NCBI GenBank assembly: GCA_037903355.1
Contig: JBAJFE010000023.1
Location: forward strand, 62,001-126,000
Reading direction: 5' to 3'
Length of the DNA: 64,000 nucleotides
DNA from: Trichuris trichiura
Lineage: Eukaryota; Nematoda; Enoplea; Trichinellida; Trichuridae
Part shown: in pieces, positions 1 through 12,630 of the stretch
Layout of the letters: every line of letters starts with the position of its first letter
How positions within the stretch are numbered: position 1 is the first letter of the stretch
The notes under the pieces: model-generated
Databases searched by the model: none
Told to the model about the DNA's origin: nothing
Seen by the model: only the letters and a program-made list of their open reading frames with translations
Translations under genes and position numbers: made by a program

Positions 1-55
1 TACATTTTTGCATTTTGGATAAACTGCTTTTGATATATCAGCTTCACAATTGAAA

Positions 56-360
56 ATATCTTTATTACGGATTCTGTCCCGTTGAGATGTAAACTAAAAA
101 GATTTTTCTCTCTCTGAAACTTTCGGGTCTGCCGCGACCCGTCTTCAGCGGTCCAATGGTGTCTGTAACAGACACAGAAGAGGAACTCTAAAACTCTCGT
201 TTTAAACGTTGAAAAGTGACGAAAGACAAATGTCGTCTCAGTAAACACCACACACATCATTGGACCGCTGAAGACGGGTCGCGGCAGACCCGAAAGCTTC
301 GGAGAGAGAAAAATCTTTTTAGTTTACATCTCAACGGGACAAAATCCGTAATAAAGATAT
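56..360. repeat. Fold-back element, family A
   Basis: Near-perfect inverted repeat: arms 56-158 and 258-360 (103 bp each) around a 99-bp spacer. The outer end carries TCAACGGGACA followed by ATCCGTA, also found in the elements at 15,241 and 50,530. Each arm holds a core: plus strand 268-295 reads CTGAAGAC, a GGGTC/GACCC hairpin, then GAAA; the mirror copy is 121-148 on the minus strand. No coding capacity. It looks like a non-autonomous fold-back or MITE-like element; no target duplication was established. Confidence 0.9.
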
Positions 361-2061
361 ATTCGATATGAAAACACAGTCCCGTACAAAAGCAACGCAT
401 TATCAGCTTCACAAAGCTAAATTCAGTTTTGACGAAGATTCACGTGCAGATCCTGAATGAAAATGCAGTTTTCCGCATACTGCACTAAGTTGATAAATTT
501 TTTATTTCATCGCCTGAACGAACATATGCCATCAATTGTAGCCGGTACGTTTCGGTACAAGATGATTGCTCAGGTCACAATTTTGAGGAACAAAGTTCAA
601 CTTTCACCCAAAACGCTAATTGTGAACCTAATGAGCGCTGCTTAAACAACACCACCAGAAGTCAACTGAATCGCATATGACAACATACCTGTGAATATTT
701 ATTTTTAACTTTTCAGTTACACATTCGAAAGAAGGCTGGTCATTGATTTATTTATTTCGACATACAACTAATATTTAAGGTTATTTGGCATACAAAGTAT
801 TGCTTCAAAAGTAAGACTTAAGTGATCATCGAAAATGGCAGCTATGGGCTACAGTGATACTTTTTAAAGTTGGAAGCATCTTTTCCTTGACGGCTTACCA
901 CAATAAAAAACAATCGCGCCGCGTACAGCTTCTCCCAATGCTGACAACAACAACAACAGATCTCATACAGACACAATATATTTGTCGATAGGAAAAAATG
1001 CTGCAAGAACCATAGGAAGCGAGCAAGATGGACGAAAATAATTCCAAGAAACCGTGTTCAGTCTTTTCCTTTGCTTCTAATGGTAATGCTTCAATATATC
1101 ATCGTGGTAGCTTCCTTTGGGTTATACCAATATCATTTTAAATCTGTCGATCCACTTTTACAAGCAACAGCTTAGGCAGGTCTTCGAAGTGGGCAATATC
1201 TTTTGTCTCGGAAGATTGACAACGTCTTGAATATCTTTCAAGCCGCCACCATCTTCGCTTTGAAATATTTTCGCCTAACACTCTGCGCCTCACTGTCCAT
1301 AGCACATATCATTAAAATTCCGTCGACCACTTATAGCTCTCATATGCGGCAGCGTCTACACAATGGAACGCGACCGTTCATCAGCGTTGTCACAAAGCAA
1401 AATGACGCAGGAGCACAAAAGCAGATGTCATGCTCTATAAAGTAAGTTCTGCAATGTACTTGCACGTCATTAATGCTTAACATTCAAAGCAGAACGAATT
1501 GAACAGCGCCTTCTCAGTCGTACATTTTGGTACATTAAAAAAAGTTGAGCAATTATTTTGTTGCACTTTAAATAACCACTACGAGCTGCATTAGACGAGC
1601 GTGCAAGCCTTTGCCCTGCCGCGGTTTGACGCAACAGTAGAGAGGCAAACTTGCCGCGCCGCTGCAGCTGACAGTACCAACCGAACAAACTAGAAAATCA
1701 TTACTATCTCCTACCTGTTCCTTGCATTGATATAGCTTGCCAGCCGCCCTAGTATACTATTTAACATCTCCATCGATGCCTTTCCTTGAACTTCAAATGA
1801 ACGCGTACTTTTCATTCCAAATAAGCCATTGCGCAGACGTCGATACATCCTATGTTTTGTGGGATCCAAAAACAATAAGAAGGAAATGACTTGCTATCTA
1901 CGACGGCACAAAACGTCAACGAAGAGTTACTAAATTTTCTTTTGCGTAAAAAGGAATGGTGACGTAATTAAATTTCTTTCATACTGTGCTGTTCCGTGGA
2001 CTAGAGGGTTGATGATAATGATGTTACTCAAAAGGTTGTACTCCAATAAACGTTCTATAGG
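361..2061. other. Intergenic, no gene recognised
   Basis: Moderately AT-rich DNA downstream of the zinc-finger gene, which runs toward it on the minus strand. Only short open frames without domain signatures or convincing splice structure occur. A small CAA-rich stretch lies near 946-960. I see no RNA gene or transposon here. Confidence 0.5.
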
Positions 2062-5000
2062 TCAATCCATTTCTTTCGCTAATACCAAAGAGTCGGTGCC
2101 GCTAATAGTTTCCACTTCCATTTCAACGGTTACATTTTCTCCCGGCGGTTCTTGCACTGCTACAGCTTCCTCACCAGTTGAACAAGCAACACGAATTTCA
2201 GCCGCATCTTTGATTTCCTCACCATTCGGTTCTTCAGTTCTTGTTTGGCATTCAATCACTTCTTGGTTGGTCGTTGCACCATCTGGCTGTACGACTTTCT
2301 TTTTGACTTTCTGGGCGGCCGCATACGCTTTGCTAATGATCTTTCGAGTTAACTCTCCCAGTTGGTGATCCTCGAATTCAATCGGCTCTTTACCGACTTC
2401 AACATACGTAACTTTAACGACCTCATCTGTGCAGCTATTTTTCGCAACGATGAGATGCCTATGACGACAGTTGATTAACAGTGGTTTGCAGCGTAAAGGG
2501 CGCATACACTTACGATATTTCAGGTCGGTCAATATGCGATATCATATGAGTTTGAATTCTTTGCGTTGTTGGAAAGCTTCGATCACAAAGGGCGCAAACG
2601 AATGGTTTCGGCTGTTCGTGCCATCGAGCATGCGATTGGAATGCCTTTTTGCCGAAAAAGATTTTGTTGCATTTCGGACAACAATATTTGCCAGTTGGTT
2701 TATGACCAGTCGAATGGACGTATAGTTCCTCGATTCGTTCATAGAAGCGATGACACAAATTGCAACCGAACGGTTTTGGTGGTTTGTGTACTCTCGCGTG
2801 AACATCTGCAACAAAAACCAAACAAGCCGGAGCAACGTAAGTAAAACAACAGTTTGCCTACCAAAATTTTCCTTCATTTTGAAAGCCGCGCCGCAAGTCT
2901 GGCAAGTGAATCGCTTCGGCGAATCGTGCCACTTCATGTGAATCTTCCAACTTGAACGCGACATGAACTTCATCGAGCACAGCTTACACGCATACGGCTT
3001 TTCGCCGGTGTGCAAATTCCTATGGGCAGACAAGTTGCTCGGACGATAAAATATCTTCCCGCACAGGTCGCATACGAAGTCCTGCAAACCAGCAAAGCGG
3101 ATCGCCTATAGGAATTTTATTTCTCTTTTCTACAAACCCAACCTGACTCGAATGCTTTAACTGATGACGTTGCAAGAACAGCTCGTCAGTAAATCTTCTG
3201 CCGCAGTCACTGCAACGCCATTGACCATGAATAAGCACATGTTTCGCCAAATCCTCTTTCACTGGAAACATCTTCGGACAAAACTTGCAAGCAAACTGAT
3301 AACCAAGATCTCCGTGACGAGCCTTTAATGGACGTTCGCACATCTATACATACAGCTTTTTAGGCAAAGTATGAAATGGTATTGTTATTTTAATATGCTG
3401 TACACTTCACCTAGGCATTACGTAGAAGGACAAATCATAACTGGGTAAAGCGTGAATCGCATCTTGACAGCATAGACATTTAAGATCTTCTTACCTAAGC
3501 TTCTGAAAACCTACAGTAGCGACACCTACTGGGAGAGGTACGTAGCGGTTATGCCCTGTAGGCATAACTTAGCCTAAGCTTAGGCTTAGGGATGCGACAA
3601 TCCGCAATGTTTTACGACCGATGCATTTAGTTTTTATAGCATCCTTGTTGGCTATCATGCGTTTCGTCTTAACCAACACTTAAACCAAGATATAAGGAAA
3701 GTGTAGTAGACAAAGTAGCGAGAAAAGAAAGGCATTTGGTCCTGCAGATGTCGCCACTGTAGGATTGCGGCAGCATCGCTGAAAAAGTTTATTTCGGTAC
3801 TTTGCCGGTTTGCCATTAGGCATTGTACGGAAAGTTTAGAAAGTTTATCAAATATTACTTGACGCGTAACACTGCTAACAGATTTTCCGGATTACATAAC
3901 TTGCCTACGTACTTTACACACCGCTTAATTTCATGCACTGCCTTTAGCATATAGATATACAGCTTTTTCGTCTCCAACGTAGATGTTTTTGAAGACGGAA
4001 ATGTGCATATATTTTAAAAGACGTCCAACATTTGATTACCCTATAATGGATGTCCAATTGGGTAGCGTTAGGAAAGGTTTGAGAGCACGCGGGACACCTA
4101 ACCGATTCTTGATTATCGTGCAACATAAGATGCTTCAGCAAGTTTTCGTTCCATTTGAATGTTTTGCCGCAGAATTTGCACGTGAATGGCTTGTAGCCAT
4201 GTTCGGCATTCGATGACCAATAGTGTGCTTTTCATACATTTGCAGCTCGGAATACTTTTTGCCGCAAAGCGAACAGTAATAGTAAGTTGCAGTTTGCACC
4301 GTCGGCTTCATCTGCAAAACAACTCCGTAATAACATTGACAGAAAGATTTTGTTGGAAATCAAATTAAATTGTAGACTTTTAAAATTTGATTACCTCAAC
4401 TACATTGACACCATGCTCTTCCTGTGCGTGTATGCTGTTTAGCAGAGTGGAAGGAAGTTCCAAATTGCAAATAGTGCATTTATGCATGGACACCGGGTCC
4501 GTTTCAGCGTAGATGGCCTCCCAGTCGGGCTCCTCTTCGATATCGTCAACCAAGTTTAATTCTGAAAAAAAGCAAAGAAAAAAGTTGGGCCCAAGAAATG
4601 ACGAAAATAACTTCACTTCGCCGTTCGGCAGCCTCGCGTTCCATCACACCTCTATGGGCGGTACGGATATGCGATTTAAAACTTCTGTCATTGACAAAGA
4701 ATTTTTCCTGATTGCAGAAACGACAATAATACGCATCTACGCAGGGATGGACGATTTGCAGATGCAGTTTAAGCTGCGCAAAGATGGAAAATCGCCTTGC
4801 GCACCTATCGCACACCCATTGAACGTCTACACTTGTGTTTGCAAGTGGCAGCAAATTTTCCTGGTCGGTTAGTTTCTCCACTTGTACGTACCACTGCTCG
4901 CCACTTCCCAAACGAAATACAGTGGCGTCTTCGGGCGGCTGTTTGGTGATAAAACGCTTCAAGACAACTTTAAAAGAATAGTGAAACCAAAAAAAGTTTT

Positions 5001-5908
5001 CCAAAAAGTGAACTTTTTAAAATCACCATTTGCGACTGGAACGTCGGGTGCGTCGGGTGGACATACGGGTAGTATAGCTTCACCTTCAGCGCTTTAACGT
5101 TTTGAATAGCAGAGAAGGTACAACGATTGCCTCTTCTTACCTTACTGTTTTAATCAAAGCTGCACAGATTATCTGATTTCTCGTTTCCAACACCTGTTTG
5201 AACTTTGTCATCTCCTCGCTGCGTTTTTCCGTTTCCTGAATTGCGCGACGAACGTTGTCAACGGCAAGACGCAACTTTTCTTCCTCTGTCATATCTTGTC
5301 CATTTGGTACAACGGTAAAAATAGAGCCGACTGGAATGGATGATGCCGGTACAACCGGCAGAAATGTCCCATCGTCCCGCTTCGACAGTATGCTATCTTT
5401 GATCTGCTGGGAAGATGGTATCTGCTCTGTCGAGCAATTGCATTGCTGCCTAATCAAAAGGCGGCAGTACTTTCGCGTCAAAGCATCATATACGGCACAG
5501 GGTGCGACTTACTGCGGTATGTCTCCTTCGACATCAGCGAAGAGTAGATGCTGATCTTCGCCAACCGGACGCAAATTAACTTCTTCAAACTGAACCACCT
5601 CCGCTCCTTCAAGTGCTTCAAGGGTTACTCCCGCTTCTTTTAGTTGCTCCGCCGTAATCTAAGTTAAAAAGCCAATATTGACTAATGGCAACGGATGCAA
5701 GCCAATATTCTTCTTACTTGAACAACATTGCCACGTCCGTCAACGAATTCAACCATTGACTCAGCGCCGGTTAAAAGTTTAGCCAGTTGTGCTGGGTCAG
5801 CGCCAAAAGCGTTAACGTTTTGTTCGACCACTGAAAGTAAGTTATCGGTCACGAAAGTTCACAATGAAGCGCAGTTGGACAACCATCAGAATGTTTAACT
5901 GGTTCCAT
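2062..5908 (-). CDS. Multi-zinc-finger protein (14 C2H2/C2HC fingers), one frameshift
   Basis: Probable DNA-binding nuclear protein; no orthologue recognised. Exons (transcription order): 5718-5830, 5513-5658, 5141-5449, 5027-5091, 4617-4967, 4395-4561, 4040-4311, 3143-3343, 2862-3081, 2514-2805, 2062-2458 (TGA). A first exon starting at ATG 5908 is tentative, since it needs a 32-bp intron. Splice phases agree at every later junction. The product would be about 860 residues: an acidic finger-free N-terminus (about 280 aa), then 14 fingers of C-X2-C-X12-H-X3/4-H type such as WVCDRC, FTCKFC, FVCDLC and FVCALC, then an acidic tail. Finger 6 is C2HC and is completed across the 4040/3343 junction. 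Linkers resemble TGEKPY only once (finger 9 to 10). The finger sequences do not look like CTCF. Exon 4040-4311 is 272 bp, one short of a whole number of codons: the frame breaks near 4200, between fingers 4 and 5. Introns are 49-83 bp except one of 696 bp. Confidence 0.85.
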
Positions 5909-6844
5909 CGTTAATTGAACTGCTTTTCGGTAAGTAGAAGTCCCAAATTAGCAAAACGGCAAACTTTTAGAATTGCCAACACAAAACTACAGTAGTACAG
6001 AAGCTGGCAGGTACAGCCATTGTTTCGCTGCTAAAGAAAGAAATGTTCGCTTAAATTCAATCCCGTCACTTATTTTGTTGAATGGATGCCTTTTCTGGGC
6101 AAAAATAGCAGATTTTCAAGACTAATTGCGTCGAAAAAGCGCAAAAAATATAGTTTCTATTAAGTTCGTATGCGTGCAGCCGGCTGCCGCCTCTCGACGA
6201 AGTTTATTGAACTAAAAGGCCCGATTCGAAACGTAGCTCGTTTTTGGAAGAAAGCGGATTCTTTTTCGTAGTCGCTATGGTTGAAAGCGATGCGTACGAG
6301 CATCCGCCGCAAGTGTTGGAACACCTTACTCGACACTACAAATGGAAAAATGATCATACGGAAAAAGTAAGAAAACAGCAGACCATTTTCAAGGCATCCT
6401 GTCAGAACTGTCCTAATAATTTACCGTCTAGCGACGTTTCGTTATATTTTCAACCTTTTTCTTTCTTCCCGCGAGTATGGAGGAAGTCTTTTTTGCCCTT
6501 CACGTTTGTGCTCATTTTTGTACGGTTTGTTTCGACAACATATCCATCGCATGGCGCCATTCTTACGCCTTAGAACGAGCTGTACCACTAACCAGGTCGG
6601 ATATTGACTAAGTAGAAATTCTTCCCGCCGGTCTACGTACGTACCTGTACTATGCCAGCTGCCGCTTCAGTGTCGCTTATCGCTCATCGTACTGAGCTCG
6701 CTGGTTGTAATCGTTCTTTAATGCCGAGCTAACGCACTTCCGCTATGTTTAGTGCCTTTTAAGTGCTGTCATCAGTTGCTAGTTGCCCTTTAGGTTGAGT
6801 AAAACCAGAGTTTGGTTCCGTGACAATTTACTCAACTGAAAGTC
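5909..6844. other. Spacer between zinc-finger gene and gypsy element
   Basis: Contains the presumed promoter of the minus-strand zinc-finger gene and, from about 6,560, sequence that probably belongs to the 5' end of the gypsy element just upstream of gag. No long terminal repeat boundary could be fixed because I found no matching 3' copy. A plus-strand open frame at 6244-6573 has no recognisable domain. Confidence 0.35.
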
Positions 6845-7604
6845 ATGGAATGTCTACCGAAGCCGGGTAAACTGTATGTGGATCCGAATTGTCCCTCCGC
6901 CGTGCTGGAGAGGAATTGGCGCGCAACGTTTGAAAAACTTCTCGCTACCCTGCCAACGAAGGCCATGGTCGCCAAAGTTCTGCTCATAAATCACGTGTCG
7001 CCAAGGACCTTTCTCTCCTTAGCGGGAATCAGTTCGTACGAAGAAGCTATGCACACGTTAGAAAAGATTTCCTACGAGCGCAGCATGGAAATTCAAAGCC
7101 GAATCCGCATCTGAGTATCAAGAGGAACTCATGCTTGATGCCTTCGTGTCGGGGTTCAGTCACGAATTATCCCTCAGCGACTTCTGGAGAGTAAAGTTGG
7201 TGACTTAGCATCATTGTTAGACGTTCCCCGAGTGCTCAATTCCGCACAAAAGAGTTCAGAAAGTTATCTCCTGTCGACAGACGCCAGTATGACTGCAGCG
7301 TTTGCTGTCGCTGATAATTACCGACAGTTCGACGGCTTTAGCAGCTTTGTTAGGAAGAAGACGCACTGTTTTTTTTGTGGACGCGCCAAGCGCGAACGTG
7401 CGTCATGCTGGAATCGTGAAGCTGTGTTTAGGAAGTGCAGTAAAAAAGGGCACTTTGCTAAAGTATGCCATTCCGCCCCCGTTGTCCAGAGTTTTGCTTG
7501 CCTTCTTGATCAACCAGGTTCTGTTGCTTGTCTCGCTGTGCGCCACCCTAAACGGTCCAGGCCAAAAAGACCCGTTGCGCTGAGCAGCTGCGCTAACTCC
7601 CCAA

Positions 7605-7629
7605 GCTCTCTCTCTCTCTCTCTCTCTCT
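7605..7629. repeat. (CT)n microsatellite
   Basis: About 12 CT units inside the gag-protease region of the gypsy element, probably expanded after its death. Confidence 0.95.
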
Positions 7630-8102
7630 GAAAAGCTGTAATCGGTGCGTCACTGGAACATACGGCGAATCTTCTGTCTGGTCGACAGTGATTGCTCTGA
7701 AAGCTTTATTCACTCGCGCATAGTGAAAACGTTCGGTCTTAAAAATTGTTATTCTCGAGTGCCTGTAAGGATGGCGTCTGGGTCTTCCACTGTCTCTGCT
7801 TTGGGCCACGCTACTGTTAGGCTGCTCGTGAAGGGTCCGACCAAGTCTGTTTGCTGACGTCATCCTTGGTCAAGATTTTCAGCGCGTACACGAAAGCTTG
7901 ACATTGACCTTCGGTGGGAACTTACCGGCCCGTGCCACTTGTGGTTTAGCCGTCTTAATGGTAAGCCTTCTTCAGCTGTTCGCTCATTTCTCCGCTGACT
8001 GTCATCCTATAGCCACTAGATCGCGTCGCTTCTCGCGAGAAGACATTGCGTTCCTTTGAAAAGAAAGGCAGAACCTGCTGAACGAAGAGATTATCGAACC
8101 TG

Positions 8103-9400
8103 TGGGATTGTTTCATACGTTCGTTCCGCTTTTTTCGACTACTTTAACTTAATTTTTTCTGTCGAAAATACACACTGTTTAGTCGACAATGTATTCCCCT
8201 TCACTATTCACGACTTCTTCCCAACGACTGGCCAGCTGTTGTATCCCGCGTCGGTAGAAATGTGGGAGTTTGGAGGAGGAGAAGAAATCGGAGAGCCATT
8301 TTTGGAGGTCTTCGTCATTATTGAAGGAAACACCGCGCAGATTGACAGCGAGCTAACAGAAAAGGTGATAGTCGGATGGAGCGAGGTCAGGAGAATAACC
8401 CGGATAAGGAAGCACCTGCCATCCGAGTTTTTGGATGGCTGTTTTTGCGATTATTGCTGTGTGCGGTCGGGCATTGTCGTGCTGCAGCATGATGTCATGT
8501 TGCTTCTTTTGCCTTTTCTGCTGAACTGCGCTCGCCAAACGCCGTAATTGTTCCACAAAAATTGTGGCGGTGACAGCCTGGTTCTTTGGAAACAATTCGA
8601 AATATATAAAACCCTCACAATCCTGCCGGACGGACAGCATAGTCTTTCGTTCGTGCCATTTGGGCTTCGCTCGCGGGGTTGGATCCTCACCAGGACTCAG
8701 CCACTCCTTCCATTGTTTCATGTTGACGAACAGACACTACTTATCCTCACCTGTAATGATCTGGCTGAAGAACGGGCGACGTTGGGCCACAGCTTGACGG
8801 TATCGAACGAGAAGAGAACCTGCGGCTTAAACGCGCTGAATTTTGTCATCTTGACTCAGCTGATGTGGCACCCATAATCCCATTTTCTGTACCTTTCCCA
8901 TAGATAGCAAATGTCGGCTCACAGTCACATGACTGCAGCCAATCTTCTCGGCCAGTTCGCTTGTCGACTATTGTGGATCTTCGTGCACTGGGGCGTTCAG
9001 TCTCTCTTCATCAAAGTCGCTTGGCCTCCCTGACTTTGCACTGTGAGTCAGATCGAAATTTTCTTCCCTAAAGCGGGAGAACCACTTTCTAGCTGCTCGA
9101 TCGCTGATAGCCTTTTCCCCGTAGACCGCCTGGATCTTTTCAGCCGCTGCGACAGCACTTAATCTTCCGTTATACAGGAAAAGGAGCACGTGTCGGAGAT
9201 GCTCCTATTTGTCAACCTGGCACTCCATCTTTCCAGTTAAGCTGAAACTTCTCAAGAGCGCGATATTAAAATCTAACTACACTAACTTGCAGATAACATC
9301 GAGAAGTATTGAATGATATATACAGCTTGGCATGAGAGCAACCGCGTACGAAAAGAATTTACTTCTAAAGAAAACGAAACGAACTTATGAAACAACGCAA
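8103..9400 (-). mobile_element. mariner transposon, nested in gypsy RT
   Basis: A complete-length (1,298 bp) mariner. Terminal inverted repeats are visible: 8103 onward (TGGGATTGTTTCATACGTTC) matches the reverse complement of the sequence ending at 9400 (TTGCGTTGTTTCATAAGTTC), with similarity continuing for about 30-40 bp. The right flank starts with TA at 9401-9402; the left flank is TG at 8101-8102, one change from the TA target duplication typical of the family. Removing the element rejoins the gypsy frame at a Glu-Pro / Ser-Asn-Ser-Pro-Trp boundary, so the insertion point is precise. Confidence 0.92.
8179..9228 (-). pseudogene. mariner transposase with four in-frame stops
   Basis: One continuous frame from ATG 9228 to TAA 8179 codes 349 positions, close to the roughly 345 aa usual for mariner. 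The N-terminal helix-turn-helix part (AISDRAARKWFSRFREENFD, then SGRPSDFDEE) and the catalytic part (HDNARPHTA, then YSPDLAPSDYHLF, then FYRRGIQQL) are both present. Four in-frame codons are TAG: after MECQVDK, after VHEDPQ (8968), after ITGEDK, and after DYHLFC (8353). There is no frameshift, so decay is by point change only. The D,D34D catalytic spacing was not counted exactly. Confidence 0.9.
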
Positions 9401-11159
9401 TAGTAACTCGCCATGGCGAGCTCAAGTATTAGTTGTTAAAGACGAAAGAGTCGGCTCGTCATTGACCATTCGCAAACGACGTGTAGGTTTACGCTTCAAC
9501 ATTGCTATCCCTTACTCAGAATCGACTCTTTGATGTACACTTTGGCAAAGTACAGGTTCTTCAGTAGTATCACAAAGTCCTTCTTCACCCTCAGGACAAC
9601 CCGTACGCCGCGTTTGGAGCAGCTGGCGGGTAATAACAATGCACGCGTGTACGGTTTGCAGTAACTAACGGGGTCGCGCACTTTCAGCAAATCGTCGACG
9701 TGTTCATCAAAGACAAGCGCTTAGAAGGGACTTTTGCGTCCCTTGATTATATTACGGTTTGTGGATCAACGCAGGCCGACCACGATAAAAATGTGGAAAA
9801 CTTCCTGGAAGCTGTGCGGAAATGGAATTTCATACTCAAAGAAGATAAGTGTACCTTTTCGACAAGAAAACTTTGCATTCCGAAATATGAAATCGAAAAT
9901 GGTGAACTCCATCCGAACCCTTCCCATACCGAGAGATAAAAAATTTTTGCAGCAAGTTTTCAGGCTATTCGCGTATTGCTCCCAGTGGATATTTAATTAT
10001 TCTAACAAGGTGAGGCCACTTGTACGAACCGCCGCCTTCCCATTAACGGCTGAAGCGGAAAGCGCATTCCAGCTACTGAAGAGTGACATAGAAAGGTCAA
10101 GTGTCCAGGCTGTTGAGGAGTCGTTATCCTTTGAGGTGGAAACTGACGCATCTGAGGTTGCGTTAGTCGCCGTGCTGAATCTGGCTACGTAGACCCGTAG
10201 CCTTCTTTTCACGCACTCTACAGCCACATGAAAAACGATACGCCGCTGCAGAAATAAAGCCTATGCTGTCATCGAAGCAGTGCGGCGCTGGCAGCACTAC
10301 ATAACCGCGAAACATCTCACGGTAAAAACGGACAAGCCTCCAGTGATCTTCATGTTTAGTAAGCAGTATTGGAGTAAAATAAAAAACGACAAAATATTGC
10401 GATGGCGGACAAAACTATGCCGCCGAGACTTAGACGGTATTCGCCGCCTCAGAAAGGACAATGTCCTGCTGGACGAGTTTTCAGGGATCGCCCGCGGCTC
10501 GGTAGCTTTTGATGGGAATCAGCTGAAGCTGTTGCATGAAAATTTCTGTCATCCAGGAGCGACCCCCTCGCAGCACTTTATGAGATTTAAGAATCTTACC
10601 TGCTGACTTGATGGAATCAGGCAGATAGTCAGTGGGTGGCGAGTATGTACAGAATGTAAACCCATGTTCTGTAGCCCCGGAAAAACGAGTCTCCGTAAGG
10701 CTACTCAACTATTCGAATGACTGAACTTGGACTTCAAGGGTCCACTGTCTGGCGACTCCGCGAGTCCATTCCAGTTGTGTGTTATGGATGAATACTCTAG
10801 ATTCCCTTTTGCTTTCTCGTGCCGTGATATGTCAAGTTCTTCAGTTATAAAGGTTCTTACTGAATTGTTCTCTTTGTTCGGCGTCCCTGCTTACGCTCAC
10901 TCCGATGGTTGAACGGCCTTTACGATGCGCGAACTAAGAGATATGCTGCTAAGGAATGGCACAGCGTGCAGCAGAATCACAGCCTACAATGTTAATATTG
11001 TTATTTATCCATTCTATTCTTCCGCAGACGGAAGTCAAGTTCGGAAACGGTTATTGCAGCGCTAAAGTTACAAAACGCTACTTTCAACTAAGGCAAAAAA
11101 CAATACGGTTTCGATTATTACCGTTGTGGCGCTCGAATGCTTTTGTAACTGATTTTTAA

Positions 11160-12393
11160 TATCTCAATTTTCTACATTCAATTCTTTTGTCTGAGTGAAG
11201 ACTTTTGCATCATTGCATGATGATTCTTTAAAGTGGTCGGCAATCCTGTGCTATGTTGACGCCCTGTTTAAGACGTACATTTATTGTACTTAGCAATGTA
11301 AGCCAGTTATATTTTGCGTTAATATAGATGCTTCCTGCAACATTTTGGCAGCCTTTCAACCAGCTTTTTAAAATAACGTTTATTGCTTAAACGTTAAGTG
11401 CGAAGCTTTCAAATCAATCGAGGTCCGTTATAATAACTATATGCGCCACCCTTACGAAAAAAGAAAAAAGAAACAACTAAACTAAAAAAATGTTTGAAAA
11501 AGTACCTGACTACTGAGATACTGTATAGCTTTTAAACAAATACATTCATGCAGTAAAATCCACCTGATTTTCACAGTCCCGCTGCTCTTTATACTTCCAA
11601 GCAAGTAAGTGGAAGTTCAAACTTTTTGAAATCGAAAGAGCGCATGTTTTCATTCGGCTAATTAAAACATTAGTTAGACAACATTGACCATGCACAGTTT
11701 TGACATTCTCGGCGGTCTGTAAAGTTTTGCCAGCGCCTACGCAAAGTTAAAGGCGAGTTTTTCATTGATAACTATGTTTCTTATCAATTTTTGAGCAATG
11801 TTTTTCAATATTAATTGAAATACTCAGACAAGGTTGCTTATTCGATGGGAAAAGTTAATACGTGCTAGAAGCCTGAAAAGAAATTAAACTACCAAAATTG
11901 GGAGCAATTTTTGTAAGGATGGTCCGTTGTAATGACTAGAAGTGCTCTTCTTAGCATGTTTTGAGTCACCCTATTACATACGCCGAAATTAAGGACAACT
12001 GGAAAACATATTTACTCCAAGTCGATTCCTTTACATGACGCAATTCTGAAGCGAAAAAACCAGCTGAACATACGGAAAATGTGCGTTAAGTTTGAACATT
12101 TGCTACTACTATTTTACTTGAAGGAGAATGATGTGAACTGAAATGCTATTGTTTCCCAATGATTGGCGTTTGTGTATTTCGTCGTTATGAAACATTCAAT
12201 ATTTCTCAGAGGAGAAGTAGAACTTAAAAGATATTCTTCCTTTCAGTTTTCTTTTCGATTGTAAAAATAACTAACAGTGTATCTGATCTCCACCATACTT
12301 TGAAGAATTGAATTGATATTGGCTTTTTAAAATAAAGCACTCTTTTTCTGTTTTCTTCGTAACGGATTTTTACATTTCTTTTTGAAAAACTTT
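11160..12393. other. Gene-poor AT-rich spacer with fold-back fragment
   Basis: No coding signal. Near 11,365-11,410 a half-element of fold-back family C is present (TAACGTTTATTGCTTAAACG then GTTAAGTGCGAAGCTTTC). The remainder is AT-rich and without structure I can name. Confidence 0.45.
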
Positions 12394-12630
12394 AAGGTTT
12401 TTACCACTTTTTCCACATAACGTTTATCGCTGTTATAAACATTCGTCACGGCGCTTTCGGGTACTTCCGTTTTCAGCGTGAACAGTGTTCGCCGTCGGGC
12501 CGCTCTCCGTACTGGCCCCATGGCGGGCACTGTTCACGCTGAAGACGGGTCAACTTAGGAGCCGAAAGCTCCATTTATGAAGAACGTTTATTAAAGCAAT
12601 AAACGTTATGTGGAAAAACGGGTTAAAACC
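12394..12630. repeat. Fold-back element, family C
   Basis: Outer arms 12394-12430 and 12596-12630 (AAGGTTTTTACCAC... against the GTGG...AAAACC side), inner arms 12471-12487 and 12526-12543 (CAGCGTGAACAGTG / CACTGTTCACGCTG). Both arms carry the shared core: 12539-12567 plus (CTGAAGAC ... GAAAGCTCC) and 12455-12476 minus, the latter decayed. Related family C elements lie at 13,889 and 16,841. Confidence 0.8.

Larger units (their letters stand above)
6845..11159 (+). mobile_element. Degraded Ty3/gypsy-type LTR retrotransposon (gag-pol), interrupted
   Basis: Domains occur in gypsy order but in several frames with stops. Gag starts at 6845. A zinc-knuckle region spans 7367-7468 (THCFFC, then CSKKGHFAKVC). 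The aspartic protease is near 7678-7710, with motif VDSDC where DSG or DTG is expected. The start of reverse transcriptase runs up to 8100 and resumes at about 9403 (SPWRAQVLVVK). The RT active-site block near 9741 reads LDYITVCG, so the YxDD box is lost. RNase H (EVETDASEVALV) lies near 10131, a zinc-binding integrase part (LHENFCHPG) near 10531, and the integrase core (DFKGPL, DEYSRFPF, AHSDG then stop) at 10730-10910. Beyond 11,090 nothing is recognisable. Clearly inactive. LTRs were not identified, so the outer limits are approximate. Confidence 0.85.

Noticed and set aside
3490..3600. Small palindromes (GCCTAAGCTTAGGC) in the 696-bp zinc-finger intron
   Set aside because: Short and not linked to any family seen elsewhere in the window.
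2062..5908. CTCF as identity of the multi-zinc-finger protein
   Set aside because: Finger count is 14 rather than 11 and the individual finger sequences do not resemble the very conserved CTCF fingers.
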